Source: Lachnospiraceae bacterium (GTDB lineage Bacteria > Bacillota > Clostridia > Lachnospirales > Lachnospiraceae). From it: 64,000 bases of DNA. Made by a program: the position numbers and the translations under genes. This document shows, one piece after another, positions 36,010-43,962 of this stretch (the first letter of the stretch is position 1; each line of letters starts with the position of its first letter). The stretch spans positions 28,789 through 92,788 of the forward strand of contig JAQXJP010000015.1 in the NCBI GenBank assembly GCA_029008875.1, read 5' to 3'. A model generated the notes under the pieces. That model was not told the DNA's origin and ran no database searches. It saw nothing but the letters and a program-made list of their open reading frames with translations.

Positions 36010-36477
36010 ATGGCTGACAATAAAATCGAGACAACGGAAAAGAGCACAAAGCAATATATTGTCGTTCAGATTGGCAATGAAAAATATGGAATTGATATCG
36101 GGTATATCGACAATATCGTTCGTATGCAGAAGATTACCAGAGTTCCGAAGGCGCAGGTATACTTTAAGGGAATTATCAACCTTCGCGGTGAGATCGTCCC
36201 GGTAATGAGTATCCGCACCAAGATGGAACTGGAGGATGATGTGATTACCAACAAGACCCGTATCATCATCCTCAAGATAGAGGACAAGGGGCTGCTCGGT
36301 GTGATGGTGGATGAAGTGTGCGAGGTTGTCACCCTCTCGGAGGACGATATCGATACCATGAGTTCCAACGCCAAAAGCGGAAAGGATTCCTTTATCAGCG
36401 GAATCGGCAAGAAGGACGATACGTTGATTTCCCTTTTTGAGATCAATGCGATTATCGAAGAGAAAGATAATAATTAA
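36010..36477 (+). CDS. cheW: Chemotaxis adaptor CheW
   Basis: CheW links receptors to CheA. The 155-residue protein is a single CheW domain with YGIDIGYIDNIVRMQKITRV and YFKGIINLRGEIVPVMSIRT as signature segments, and an internal VDEVCEVVTLSEDDI. AGGAGGGG upstream of ATG 36010. A long perfect hairpin follows before cheC. Confidence 0.97.
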   Translation: MADNKIETTEKSTKQYIVVQIGNEKYGIDIGYIDNIVRMQKITRVPKAQVYFKGIINLRGEIVPVMSIRTKMELEDDVITNKTRIIILKIEDKGLLGVMVDEVCEVVTLSEDDIDTMSSNAKSGKDSFISGIGKKDDTLISLFEINAIIEEKDNN

Positions 36478-36491
36478 TAAAGTATTGGCTT

Positions 36492-36521
36492 ATATAGTGA
36501 GGTACAAAAGCCTCACTATAT
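36492..36521. repeat. Perfect 11-bp hairpin between cheW and cheC
   Basis: ATATAGTGAGG (36492-36502) and CCTCACTATAT (36511-36521) pair exactly across an 8-base loop. No T tract follows; the sequence runs into GCCTTTATGGAGG, and the cheC ribosome-binding site begins at 36530. It could be an mRNA processing or stability element or a protein site, but not a normal terminator. Confidence 0.75.
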
Positions 36522-36539
36522 GCCTTTATGGAGGATTCT

Positions 36540-37160
36540 ATGGGTGATGTTTCACTGGACAATGTCAATGAGATGTATCTTGACGTTTTAAAAGAAATCG
36601 GAAATATTGGGGCGGGAAATGCGACAACTGCAATCGCAACCATGATTAATGCCAAGATCAATATGAAGGTTCCGAAGGTTCAGCTTATGGACGCGAGTGA
36701 TTTGGGCGGAGCAATCTGCCCGGAGGACGAGACGATAGTGGGAATCTTTTTGGAAGTGACCAATGACATCAGCGGTAGCATGATGTTTTTGATGAGGATG
36801 GATTCTGCCCATTATCTGATCAATAAACTGATGGGAATGGAAAGAGATATCGACAGCCCGTTTGAGGAGATGGAGTTGTCTGCGTTGAAGGAGATTGGCA
36901 ATATCATTGCGGGTTCTTATCTCTCCGCATTATCCAACCTGACAAGATTGACCTTGTTGCCCTCTGTGCCGTACATTTCAGTGGATATGGCTGCTGCAAT
37001 TTTGAGTGTGCCTGCTATTATGTTTGGCCAGTATGGGGATAATGCATTGTTGATAGAGACGGAGTTCGGAGATGATGTGATGATCAACGGGTACTTTATT
37101 CTTATGCCGGATCCGGAATCATATGCGAAACTTCTTGCCTCTCTTGGAATTGTGATATAA
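36540..37160 (+). CDS. cheC: CheY-P phosphatase CheC
   Basis: CheC dephosphorylates CheY-P and is stimulated by CheD. Two active-site helices with (D/S)xxxExxN are intact: DVLKEIGN near residue 15 and SALKEIGN near residue 110. 206 residues, normal. Start at ATG 36540, five bases after GGAGG (36530-36534); an ATG at 36528 overlaps that site. cheD follows after 12 bases, as in Bacillus and Thermotoga. Confidence 0.97.
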   Translation: MGDVSLDNVNEMYLDVLKEIGNIGAGNATTAIATMINAKINMKVPKVQLMDASDLGGAICPEDETIVGIFLEVTNDISGSMMFLMRMDSAHYLINKLMGMERDIDSPFEEMELSALKEIGNIIAGSYLSALSNLTRLTLLPSVPYISVDMAAAILSVPAIMFGQYGDNALLIETEFGDDVMINGYFILMPDPESYAKLLASLGIVI

Positions 37161-37172
37161 AGGGGATTGTAA

Positions 37173-37658
37173 ATGGGTGAGATTATCAAAGTCGGCATGG
37201 CAGACTTGAAAATCGCCAAAGCACCGGACATACTTACAACCCTCGGTTTGGGTTCCTGTATAGGGTTGACTTTGTATGATCCTGCTGCAAAAATTGGTGG
37301 ACTGGTTCACTATATGCTGCCAGACAGTACAAAACTTAAGAACAATACCAACATTGCAAAATTCGGTGACACAGGGATTCAGGAGCTTCTTAATCAGATG
37401 ATTAAGGAGGGGGCTGTACAAAGACGGTTGGTTGCAAAAATCGCCGGAGGAGCCTGCATGTTTGAGGTCAGCGGAATGACGGCGGTTGGGAATGTTGGAG
37501 CGCGCAATACGGAGCAGGCGAAGACCATGCTCGCAGAATTTAAAATTCCTCTTATTGCGGAGGATACCGGCTTAAATTATGGGCGTACTGTGGAATTAGA
37601 TTGTTCTACGGGAGCGTTTACAATCAAAGCTGTAGGAAAGGAAATTAAGGTAATATAA
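37173..37658 (+). CDS. cheD: Chemoreceptor glutamine deamidase CheD
   Basis: CheD deamidates receptor glutamines and binds CheC. The catalytic Cys and His are visible in LGLGSCIGLTLYD and IGGLVHYMLPDS. Later family motifs include VAKIAGGACMF and NVGARNTEQAK, and the end SGAFTIKAVGKEIKV is typical. 161 residues. Confidence 0.97.
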   Translation: MGEIIKVGMADLKIAKAPDILTTLGLGSCIGLTLYDPAAKIGGLVHYMLPDSTKLKNNTNIAKFGDTGIQELLNQMIKEGAVQRRLVAKIAGGACMFEVSGMTAVGNVGARNTEQAKTMLAEFKIPLIAEDTGLNYGRTVELDCSTGAFTIKAVGKEIKVI

Positions 37659-37661
37659 TTC

Positions 37662-37943
37662 ATGAAAACAAATTATGTTCCGGCGATAGTGATGCTTTCA
37701 GCGGGCCTGATTGATTGTATTCTGGCAATCGGTAAAGACATGTCCCTTGTGGATTTTACCAGGCAGTTATTGTTGGTATTGGTCATTTTTCTTATCATCG
37801 GGTGGATTGCCCGCATTGTGCTTGATAAGACGATGAAAATGTTTGCGGACAAGAAGGAAGAGGATAAAGAGTCCAAGGATAAAGACAAGGACAAGGAGAA
37901 GGACGAGTCGGTTTCTGAGGAGAAGGGCGAGAATACCAAATAA
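37662..37943 (+). CDS. Small two-helix membrane protein with charged tail
   Basis: A 93-residue protein I do not recognise beyond its position between cheD and the sigma-28 gene, where related Clostridia also have a small hypothetical. Residues about 5-25 and 30-53 are transmembrane helices. The rest is an unusually regular Lys/Asp/Glu-rich cytosolic tail (SKDKDKDKEKDES). It starts three bases after cheD and 18 bases before the sigma gene, so it is co-transcribed. Function unknown; membrane tethering or a chaperone role in motility is possible but unsupported. Confidence 0.75.
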   Translation: MKTNYVPAIVMLSAGLIDCILAIGKDMSLVDFTRQLLLVLVIFLIIGWIARIVLDKTMKMFADKKEEDKESKDKDKDKEKDESVSEEKGENTK

Positions 37944-37961
37944 TGAATTGGGGCACGGAAA

Positions 37962-38735
37962 ATGAAAACAGATACGGAAAAACTATGGAAAGAATATGAA
38001 AAAAAGCCCACGCAGGAATTGCGGGAGCAGCTGATTCTTGCCTATGCCCAGCTTGTCAAGCTGGTGGCGGGTAGACTTAGTATGTATTTGGGCCATAATG
38101 TTGAGTTCGAGGATTTGGTGAGTTACGGGATTTTTGGTCTCATCGATGCCATTGACAAATTCGATTGCAGCAAGAATGTCAAGTTCGAAACATACGCATC
38201 TCTTCGTATCCGTGGGACAATTTTGGACCAGATTCGAAAAATGGATTGGATTCCCCGCACCATACGACAGAGACAGCGCCAGATCGACGAGGCAATCAAA
38301 AATGTGGAAATGCGCACCGGAAAGAACGCAACGGACGAGGAGATCGCAAGGGAGCTACATATATCGGAGGATGAATACGGAAATTGGCAGGCCCAGATGA
38401 GCGTGACCAACGTGGTGTCCCTGAACGAATTCGAGGAGCAGGGGTCCGCGTTGGAGCCGGTGATGGATACCTCCCGCAATTCCCATTTCGCCCAACCGGA
38501 GGATGTGGTAGAGGAAGAGGAATTAAAGCAGATGCTGATGGAGGCTTTGGACCTCCTGACGGAGAAGGAACGCAAAGTTATTGAATTGTACTATTACAGC
38601 GAGATGACACTGAAAGAAATCAGTCAAATCCTGGAGGTGTCGGAGTCCAGGGTTTCGCAGCTTCACACCAAGGCGCTGGTCAAGATGCGCAAGAAGATGG
38701 GCAATTACATGAATATATTAACAGATGGAGTATAG
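37962..38735 (+). CDS. fliA: Motility sigma factor sigma-28 (FliA/SigD)
   Basis: FliA/SigD directs late flagellar and chemotaxis genes. Region 2 is clear (FEDLVSYGIFGLIDAIDKF, VKFETYASLRIRGTILDQ, WIPRTIRQRQRQID). Region 3 has KNATDEEIARELHISEDEY. Region 4 has LLTEKERKVIELYYYSEMTL and VSESRVSQLHTKALVKM. 257 residues. It lies near the end of the fla/che operon exactly as in Bacillus, where position limits its expression and generates motile/non-motile heterogeneity. No anti-sigma FlgM gene is in view. Confidence 0.97.
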   Translation: MKTDTEKLWKEYEKKPTQELREQLILAYAQLVKLVAGRLSMYLGHNVEFEDLVSYGIFGLIDAIDKFDCSKNVKFETYASLRIRGTILDQIRKMDWIPRTIRQRQRQIDEAIKNVEMRTGKNATDEEIARELHISEDEYGNWQAQMSVTNVVSLNEFEEQGSALEPVMDTSRNSHFAQPEDVVEEEELKQMLMEALDLLTEKERKVIELYYYSEMTLKEISQILEVSESRVSQLHTKALVKMRKKMGNYMNILTDGV

Positions 38736-38749
38736 CTAGGGAGAGGTTT

Positions 38750-40345
38750 ATGCGCAACCAGTATTTTCAGATGGTTTTTCGGGATAATCAGGCGTTTATC
38801 CATTTTTTTCCACCCCGGGACGGAGGGAAAAATGTGACAATCAACGAGGTGACGGCCTATCTGGAGTTCCGAAAATACAAGGAATACAATTTGGTGGAAC
38901 TGAACAAAGCAATCGGGGAACCAGAGCAGGAAACCGAAGTTTTGGTTGGCCCATGGGATGGAATCCGGATTCGTGAGATGATGGATATCAACGTCAGCCT
39001 GGACAAGATGAAAGTGGTTTGCCGCTTTTATCCGCCCTCCGAGGGTGGGCAGCTGATGTCAGCCAAGGAGATTGTGGATGATCTGACCTTCCACAAGGTA
39101 AAGCACGGTCTGGATCAACAGGCTGTTTTTTCCTTTCTGCAAGACCGCAAATACTGTACAGATTACATTTTCGCTTTGGGCACACCCCCGGTTCACGGGC
39201 GGGATGCTAAAATCGAATATTTTTTTGCTACAGCGAAGAATCTGTCCCCAAAACATAATGAGGACGGAAGTGTCGACTACAAAGAACTCAACACCATCAG
39301 CCATGTACACGCGGGAGATCTCCTGGCAAAGTTGACCCCGGAGGATCCGGGAAAACCGGGAAAGAACGTGTACGGGGAAGAAATCCGTCCCAGAACGGTA
39401 AAAACGGCGAAACTATCATACGGAAACAACATAACCATAAACGAGGAAGGTACCGAGATTGTATCGGATGTCACGGGCCATGTGAATCTTGTGAACGGAA
39501 AGGTGTTTGTATCCAACGTGTTCGAGGTGCCTGCAGATGTGGACAATTCCATCGGCAACATCGAATATGAGGGAAGTGTTTTGATACACGGCAATGTGAA
39601 GAGCGGTTTCACCGTTCATGCCTCCCAGGATGTGATCGTGGAAGGTGTGGTGGAGGGCGCAGATGTTTCTGCCGGAGCCCAGCTGATAATCAAGCATGGT
39701 GTACATGGAATGTTTAAGGCCAATCTCCACGCGGGGACGAACATGATGGTAAAATTTGTGGAGAACGCCACGGTTGTGGTTGGCGGTTATCTGGAAGCAG
39801 AGCAGCTGATGAACAGCGATGTCTCCTCCCGGGATTGCATTCGCGTGCACGGGAAAAAGGGCTTGATCAACGGCGGTGTGCTGCGGGCTGTCAATTATAT
39901 TGAAGCCGATAATATCGGCTCGGAAATGGGCACAAACACCACCCTCGAAGTGGGTGTGGATCCCACAAGAAAAGAGCGATACATCGCCCTGGCGAAAGAG
40001 ATTGAGAGCCGGACCAAGGAGATCGAGGATATCAAGATTATTTTGGCCAACTATTCCGCAATTTTGCGAAGAGGCGAGCGCCTGCCTCAGGACAAGATGA
40101 TTTATGTTCAACAGCAGGCGGTTCTGTTAAAGCAAAAACAGACGGAGATAGCTCCGCTTCGGGAGGAGATGATGGCAATTCACACGGAGATGATGGCGTC
40201 GAACCGTGCATATGTTTCTGTGAATCGTTCCATCTATCCGGGGGCTGTCATTGCCATATCCGATTTGTCCCTTCAGATTCGTGAGATAACTAACGCATGC
40301 AAATTCAAGAAGGCAGATGGAACAATCACACATGTTCCGCTATAG
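38750..40345 (+). CDS. FapA family polymer-forming protein (DUF342)
   Basis: A 531-residue protein of the FapA/DUF342 family. The N-terminal half is mixed alpha/beta (residues about 1-180). The central part, about 260-420, has the right-handed beta-helix-like repeats typical of DUF342 (GSVLIHGNVKSGFTVHASQD, GVVEGADVSAGAQLIIKHGV). A C-terminal coiled coil (about 430-510) follows. In Vibrio vulnificus FapA is linked to flagellar pole localisation and glucose signalling; its role here is inferred only from the operon position just behind sigma-28. Confidence 0.87.
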   Translation: MRNQYFQMVFRDNQAFIHFFPPRDGGKNVTINEVTAYLEFRKYKEYNLVELNKAIGEPEQETEVLVGPWDGIRIREMMDINVSLDKMKVVCRFYPPSEGGQLMSAKEIVDDLTFHKVKHGLDQQAVFSFLQDRKYCTDYIFALGTPPVHGRDAKIEYFFATAKNLSPKHNEDGSVDYKELNTISHVHAGDLLAKLTPEDPGKPGKNVYGEEIRPRTVKTAKLSYGNNITINEEGTEIVSDVTGHVNLVNGKVFVSNVFEVPADVDNSIGNIEYEGSVLIHGNVKSGFTVHASQDVIVEGVVEGADVSAGAQLIIKHGVHGMFKANLHAGTNMMVKFVENATVVVGGYLEAEQLMNSDVSSRDCIRVHGKKGLINGGVLRAVNYIEADNIGSEMGTNTTLEVGVDPTRKERYIALAKEIESRTKEIEDIKIILANYSAILRRGERLPQDKMIYVQQQAVLLKQKQTEIAPLREEMMAIHTEMMASNRAYVSVNRSIYPGAVIAISDLSLQIREITNACKFKKADGTITHVPL

Positions 40346-40360
40346 AAACGGGGTAATGTT

Positions 40361-40678
40361 ATGTCAATTCGTCCGATCGATTTTAACGGTATGATTCAGA
40401 GGACTACCGACGTGGGAACAATTAAGCACCAGGAGGATGCAAAACCGCTTGTGGATCAGCAGAATATCCAGGCGCAGGTGACGCGGAAGGAGGATGCCGC
40501 AGCACATCAGGTTCAGGATTCCGCGGAGAGCGCCAAGACGGGAAATGATGCCGATGCAAAGGAGGAAGGAAAAGGTCAGTACACTCCTTCGGGCCGGAAG
40601 AAGACATCGGACAAGAAGAAAAGCGACGGAAAAGTGACCTTGAAGGGGACAACCGGAAGTTTTGACATAAAAATTTGA
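40361..40678 (+). CDS. Small hydrophilic motility-operon protein, unknown function
   Basis: A 105-residue protein without cysteine or membrane segment. The N-terminus SIRPIDFNGMIQRTTDVG looks conserved among related Lachnospiraceae operons; the remainder is a Lys/Asp/Gln-rich disordered stretch, ending in GTTGSFDIKI. Its stop lies just upstream of the SwrB-like start and overlaps the latter's ribosome-binding site. No function can be assigned. Confidence 0.7.
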   Translation: MSIRPIDFNGMIQRTTDVGTIKHQEDAKPLVDQQNIQAQVTRKEDAAAHQVQDSAESAKTGNDADAKEEGKGQYTPSGRKKTSDKKKSDGKVTLKGTTGSFDIKI

Positions 40679-40686
40679 GGAGAATT

Positions 40687-41361
40687 ATGGTTGCAGTAGA
40701 AATTATACTGATTACAATTGGAGTTCTGTTCATAATCGGCAGCTTTTTCATCCATGAGAAGCTGACAGACAAAGATATTGAACGCATCTCGGATATGAGC
40801 GAAGCACAATTGTCGGTGATTGTTGAGAGACAATTGAAAAATGCGGATTCCAAAGTGGAAGATGCCATTGATGAACTCATTGATGAAAAAATGGCAGAAA
40901 GCAAGCGTGTCATGGAGCGCACATGCAATGAAAAGATTATGGCGATCAATGAGTACTCGGACACCGTTTTGGATGCCATCAACAAAAGCCACAATGAGAT
41001 TATGTTTTTGTACAGCATGCTGAATGACAAGCATAAGGAACTGACCGGATTGGCCGGGGAATTGCAGGAATTCTCCATGACCATGAAGAATACGGAAAGC
41101 GAAGTGATGCAGAAGATCACAGTGGCAATGTCAGAGGTGGAGCAGCGCGTGGAGGAGGCTGAACCCGTGCCGGAGAATGAATTCCTCAAGGCTGCGGTTT
41201 TGCCGTCCGGGAGCGAGGAACGCAATCACAACGATGATATTCTGTTTTTACATAACGCAGGGAAAAGTGATGTGGACATTGCAAAGGAATTGGGACTGGG
41301 ACTGGGCGAAGTCAAGTTGGTGATTGGATTGTTTGACGAGGGCAAGAGCAGTGAAATTTAA
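40687..41361 (+). CDS. DUF6115 / SwrB-like coiled-coil membrane protein
   Basis: A 224-residue protein with one N-terminal transmembrane helix (residues 2 to about 22), a long charged coiled coil (about 25-155), and a C-terminal HTH-like segment (HNAGKSDVDIAKELGLGLGE, VKLVIGLFDEGK) typical of DUF6115. B. subtilis SwrB has the same architecture and the same place, between sigD and rpsB, and promotes assembly of the export apparatus. The sequence is too diverged to be sure of orthology. ATG 40687 is preferred, four bases after AGGAG; a TTG at 40675 overlaps it. Confidence 0.72.
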   Translation: MVAVEIILITIGVLFIIGSFFIHEKLTDKDIERISDMSEAQLSVIVERQLKNADSKVEDAIDELIDEKMAESKRVMERTCNEKIMAINEYSDTVLDAINKSHNEIMFLYSMLNDKHKELTGLAGELQEFSMTMKNTESEVMQKITVAMSEVEQRVEEAEPVPENEFLKAAVLPSGSEERNHNDDILFLHNAGKSDVDIAKELGLGLGEVKLVIGLFDEGKSSEI

Positions 41362-41842
41362 ATATTACCTCAGAGGCGCGGGGATGGGAATTCTGTTTAC
41401 CACGATTGTTCTGATGATTTCGTTCCGTATTCACGGAAGCGACGGTCGGAATAATTCGGACAAGGATTATTATGCAGAGGAATCCCAGACGTCCCAGGAG
41501 ACGGAAAAACAGGATAATTTGAGCGAAAGTAGTCAAAAGCCGGGTGGTACCACCGAGGCAATGGATGACGGGAACGCAGCGGATACATCAGATATTGGGA
41601 GTGAAACAGATACAGCGGATGCATCGGATAACACAGGCGCAACAGTGACGATTGAAGTCTACCGTGGCGAGGTGTGCAGAGGAGTTGCGGAAGATTTGCA
41701 GGCGTGTGGGCTAGTGGAGGATTCCGAGGAGTTTCGGCTCTACATGGATCGGATGGGATACGATCAAAAGCTTCGCGTGGGAACCTACGAGATTCCCAGA
41801 GGGGCTTCCTTTGAGGAGATTGCGCAAATAATAATCAATTAA
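41351..41842 (+). CDS. MltG/YceG-like N-terminal domain protein without catalytic domain
   Basis: About 163 residues. An N-terminal transmembrane helix (residues about 8-28) is followed by an acidic Ser/Thr/Asp-rich linker (about 35-105). The last 60 residues (VEDSEEFRLYMDRMGYDQKL, RVGTYEIPRGASFEEIAQII) resemble the LysM-like substrate domain of the endolytic transglycosylase MltG. The catalytic YceG domain with its Glu is absent, so it should bind rather than cut glycan. GTG 41351 overlaps the SwrB-like gene by 11 bases. It ends the motility region; rpsB follows from its own promoter. Confidence 0.7.
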   Translation: MKFKYYLRGAGMGILFTTIVLMISFRIHGSDGRNNSDKDYYAEESQTSQETEKQDNLSESSQKPGGTTEAMDDGNAADTSDIGSETDTADASDNTGATVTIEVYRGEVCRGVAEDLQACGLVEDSEEFRLYMDRMGYDQKLRVGTYEIPRGASFEEIAQIIIN

Positions 41843-41865
41843 TGGAAACAATTAGAAATAAGTAC

Positions 41866-41894
41866 TTGCACACAAGCCTTTGGTATGATATAAT
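41866..41894 (+). promoter_or_regulatory. Strong sigma-A promoter of rpsB-tsf
   Basis: TTGCAC (41866-41871) and TATAAT (41889-41894) with a 17-base spacer and a TG two bases before the -10. Transcription would start near 41901, giving a leader of about 117 bases. Confidence 0.88.
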
Positions 41895-41900
41895 TCCAAA

Positions 41901-42017
41901 GACTTTAAAACTAATAAGCACATGTGTGGAGATGACCCGGTGCCGAAAATACGCTGTTCGGTGGGTGTAATCAATGGGAAGCACATGGAAGACAATCAAC
42001 CAAATGGAGGTAAAAAA
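41901..42017 (+). promoter_or_regulatory. Structured rpsB leader, possible S2 autoregulatory element
   Basis: Between the promoter and the rpsB ribosome-binding site lies a GC-rich leader with nested complementary arms: ACCC with GGGT outside CCGAA with TTCGG. In addition, GCACATG occurs twice (near 41918 and 41980), so alternative pairings are possible. Ribosomal protein leaders often bind their product. This is a structural suggestion only. Confidence 0.4.
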
Positions 42018-42761
42018 ATGAGCGTAATTTCAATGAAACAGTTACTGGAAGCAGGTGTTCATTTCGGACATCAGACAAGAAGATGGAACCCTAAGATGGC
42101 TCCATACATCTACACCGAGCGCAATGGTATCTACATCATCGACTTGCAGAAGTCAGTAGGCAAGGTGGATGAGGCTTATGATGCAATTTCCGATATTGCA
42201 GCACAGGGCGGAACAATCCTTTTTGTAGGAACCAAGAAGCAGGCACAGGACGCTATCAAGTCTGAAGCAGAGCGCTGCGGAATGTTCTATGTCAACGAGA
42301 GATGGTTAGGTGGTATGCTTACCAACTTCCGCACCATTCAGACTCGTATCGCTAGATTAAAAGAAATCGAGGCAATGGCTGCTGACGGTACTTTTGATGT
42401 TCTTCCGAAGAAGGAAGTAATCCAGATTAAGAAAGAGTGGGAGAAGCTGGAGAAGAATATCGGTGGAATCAAGGAAATGAAGAGAATCCCTGATGCAATC
42501 TTCGTAGTAGATCCTAAGAAGGAGCACATCTGTATTCAGGAAGCACAGTCTTTGGGCATCACTCTTATCGGTATCGCTGATACAAACTGTGATCCGGAAG
42601 AGTTGGATTATGTTATCCCGGGTAACGACGATGCAATCCGTGCTGTAAAGCTTATCGTTTCCAAGATGGCTGATGCTGTAATCGAGGCTAAGCAGGGCGT
42701 AGAAGCTGTTGCACCGGAAGAAGAGGCAGAGGTTTCTGAAGAGGCCGTAGTAGAAGAGTAA
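42018..42761 (+). CDS. rpsB: 30S ribosomal protein S2
   Basis: S2 is an essential small-subunit protein. The 247-residue protein shows [57 protein letters not shown] and [20 protein letters not shown], with an acidic C-terminus ([14 protein letters not shown]). ATG 42018 has GGAGG eight bases upstream. Codon use is strongly biased (AAG, ATC, GGT), unlike the flagellar genes, as expected for high expression. tsf follows after 84 bases. Confidence 0.99.
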   Translation: MSVISMKQLLEAGVHFGHQTRRWNPKMAPYIYTERNGIYIIDLQKSVGKVDEAYDAISDIAAQGGTILFVGTKKQAQDAIKSEAERCGMFYVNERWLGGMLTNFRTIQTRIARLKEIEAMAADGTFDVLPKKEVIQIKKEWEKLEKNIGGIKEMKRIPDAIFVVDPKKEHICIQEAQSLGITLIGIADTNCDPEELDYVIPGNDDAIRAVKLIVSKMADAVIEAKQGVEAVAPEEEAEVSEEAVVEE

Positions 42762-42773
42762 GAATTGATAAAT

Positions 42774-42816
42774 ATGCAGGATGGTAACATCGAATTTGCC
42801 ACCCTGCATAATTTTT
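42774..42816 (+). promoter_or_regulatory. Attenuator-like hairpin between rpsB and tsf
   Basis: ATGCAGG (42774-42780) pairs with CCTGCAT (42803-42809), with inner TGG/CCA pairs across a mismatch, followed by five T (42812-42816). It looks like a partial terminator that could lower tsf relative to rpsB. Confidence 0.55.
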
Positions 42817-42845
42817 GGAAATGTAAATGAATGGAGGAAATTAAA

Positions 42846-43775
42846 ATGGCTATCACAGCTTCAATGGTAAAAGACTTGCGTGAGATGACAGGCGCAGGAA
42901 TGATGGATTGTAAGAAGGCATTAAACGAGACAAACGGAGATATGGATGCGGCCGTTGAATATTTGAGAAAAAACGGACAGGCAAAGGCTGAAAAGAAGGC
43001 AGGACGTATCGCAGCAGAAGGTCTCTGTACTGTAGTTGTCAAGGATAACGCAGCAGCTGTTGTTGAGGTGAACTCTGAGACAGACTTTGTTGCCAAGAAC
43101 GATACTTTCCGCGATTTCGTTACCGCAGTAGCAAATCAGGCAGTTGCTTCCGACGCAACTGATATCGATGCTTTTATGGGAGAGAGCTGGAATGAGGATG
43201 CTTCCAAGACCGTTCAGGAAGCTCTTGTTGAGAAGATTGCGGTTATCGGTGAGAACCTTAAAATTCGCCGTTTCGAGAAGATTGTTGCCACCGAAGGTTG
43301 CGTAGTGTCCTATGTACACGGCGGCGGAAGAATCGGTGTTATCGTTGAGGGTGCTACCTCTGTTGTCAATGATGAGGTGAAGGAAGCTCTCGGCAATATC
43401 GCAATGCAGATTGCAGCTATGAATCCAAAGTATGTGAGCAGAGATGAAGTGAGCGCTGATTACATCGCACATGAGAAGGAAATCCTCCTTGCTCAGATCA
43501 TGAACGACCCGAAGGAATCCCAGAAGCCGGAGAAGGTAATCAACGGCATGATTGAGGGACGTATCAGCAAGGAACTCAAGGATATCTGCCTTGTGGACCA
43601 GGTTTACGTTAAGGCTGAGGATGGAAAGCAGACCGTTGGAAAGTACCTTGAGGAAGTTTCCAAGAAGGTTGGTGCACCTGTTTCCGTTAAGCGTTTCGTT
43701 CGCTTTGAGACCGGTGAAGGACTTGAGAAGAAGAATGAGGACTTCGCAGCAGAGGTTGCAGCTCAGTTGGGCTAA
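42846..43775 (+). CDS. tsf: Translation elongation factor Ts
   Basis: EF-Ts is the nucleotide exchange factor for EF-Tu. The N-terminal UBA-like domain (VKDLREMTGAGMMDCKKALN, ETNGDMDAAVEYLRKNGQAK) is followed by the core motif EVNSETDFVAKNDTF and YVHGGGRIGVIVE. 309 residues. ATG 42846 follows GGAGG; the extension to 42831 overlaps the ribosome-binding site. A strong terminator closes the rpsB-tsf operon. Confidence 0.98.
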   Translation: MAITASMVKDLREMTGAGMMDCKKALNETNGDMDAAVEYLRKNGQAKAEKKAGRIAAEGLCTVVVKDNAAAVVEVNSETDFVAKNDTFRDFVTAVANQAVASDATDIDAFMGESWNEDASKTVQEALVEKIAVIGENLKIRRFEKIVATEGCVVSYVHGGGRIGVIVEGATSVVNDEVKEALGNIAMQIAAMNPKYVSRDEVSADYIAHEKEILLAQIMNDPKESQKPEKVINGMIEGRISKELKDICLVDQVYVKAEDGKQTVGKYLEEVSKKVGAPVSVKRFVRFETGEGLEKKNEDFAAEVAAQLG

Positions 43776-43805
43776 TTGACAAACGAATCTTGCAAATGTA
43801 TCATG

Positions 43806-43843
43806 AATACCCCGTATGTTTTAAGACATACGGGGTATTTTTG
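43806..43843 (+). terminator. Strong terminator after tsf
   Basis: AATACCCCGTATGT (43806-43819) and ACATACGGGGTATT (43826-43839) form a perfect 14-bp stem with a 6-base loop, running into a TTTTT tract. Confidence 0.95.
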
Positions 43844-43901
43844 TCATAAAAGTAATTTTTGCAATAAAAGAGAGATTATTTTTAAAATGATATATATGGG
43901 G

Positions 43902-43930
43902 TTGAAAAGTAATCAAATGTTTATTATAAT
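43902..43930 (+). promoter_or_regulatory. psuKG promoter
   Basis: TTGAAA (43902-43907) and TATAAT (43925-43930) with a 17-base spacer, 32 bases upstream of the psuK start. A good vegetative promoter; no clear operator was seen. Confidence 0.8.
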
Positions 43931-43962
43931 AAGCATAAGATTAGCGAACTGATGGGGGTACT

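Noticed and set aside
41922..42017. N-terminal extension of rpsB starting at 41922
   Set aside because: The added residues are unlike any S2 protein and overlap the structured leader; GGAGG before 42018 marks the true start.
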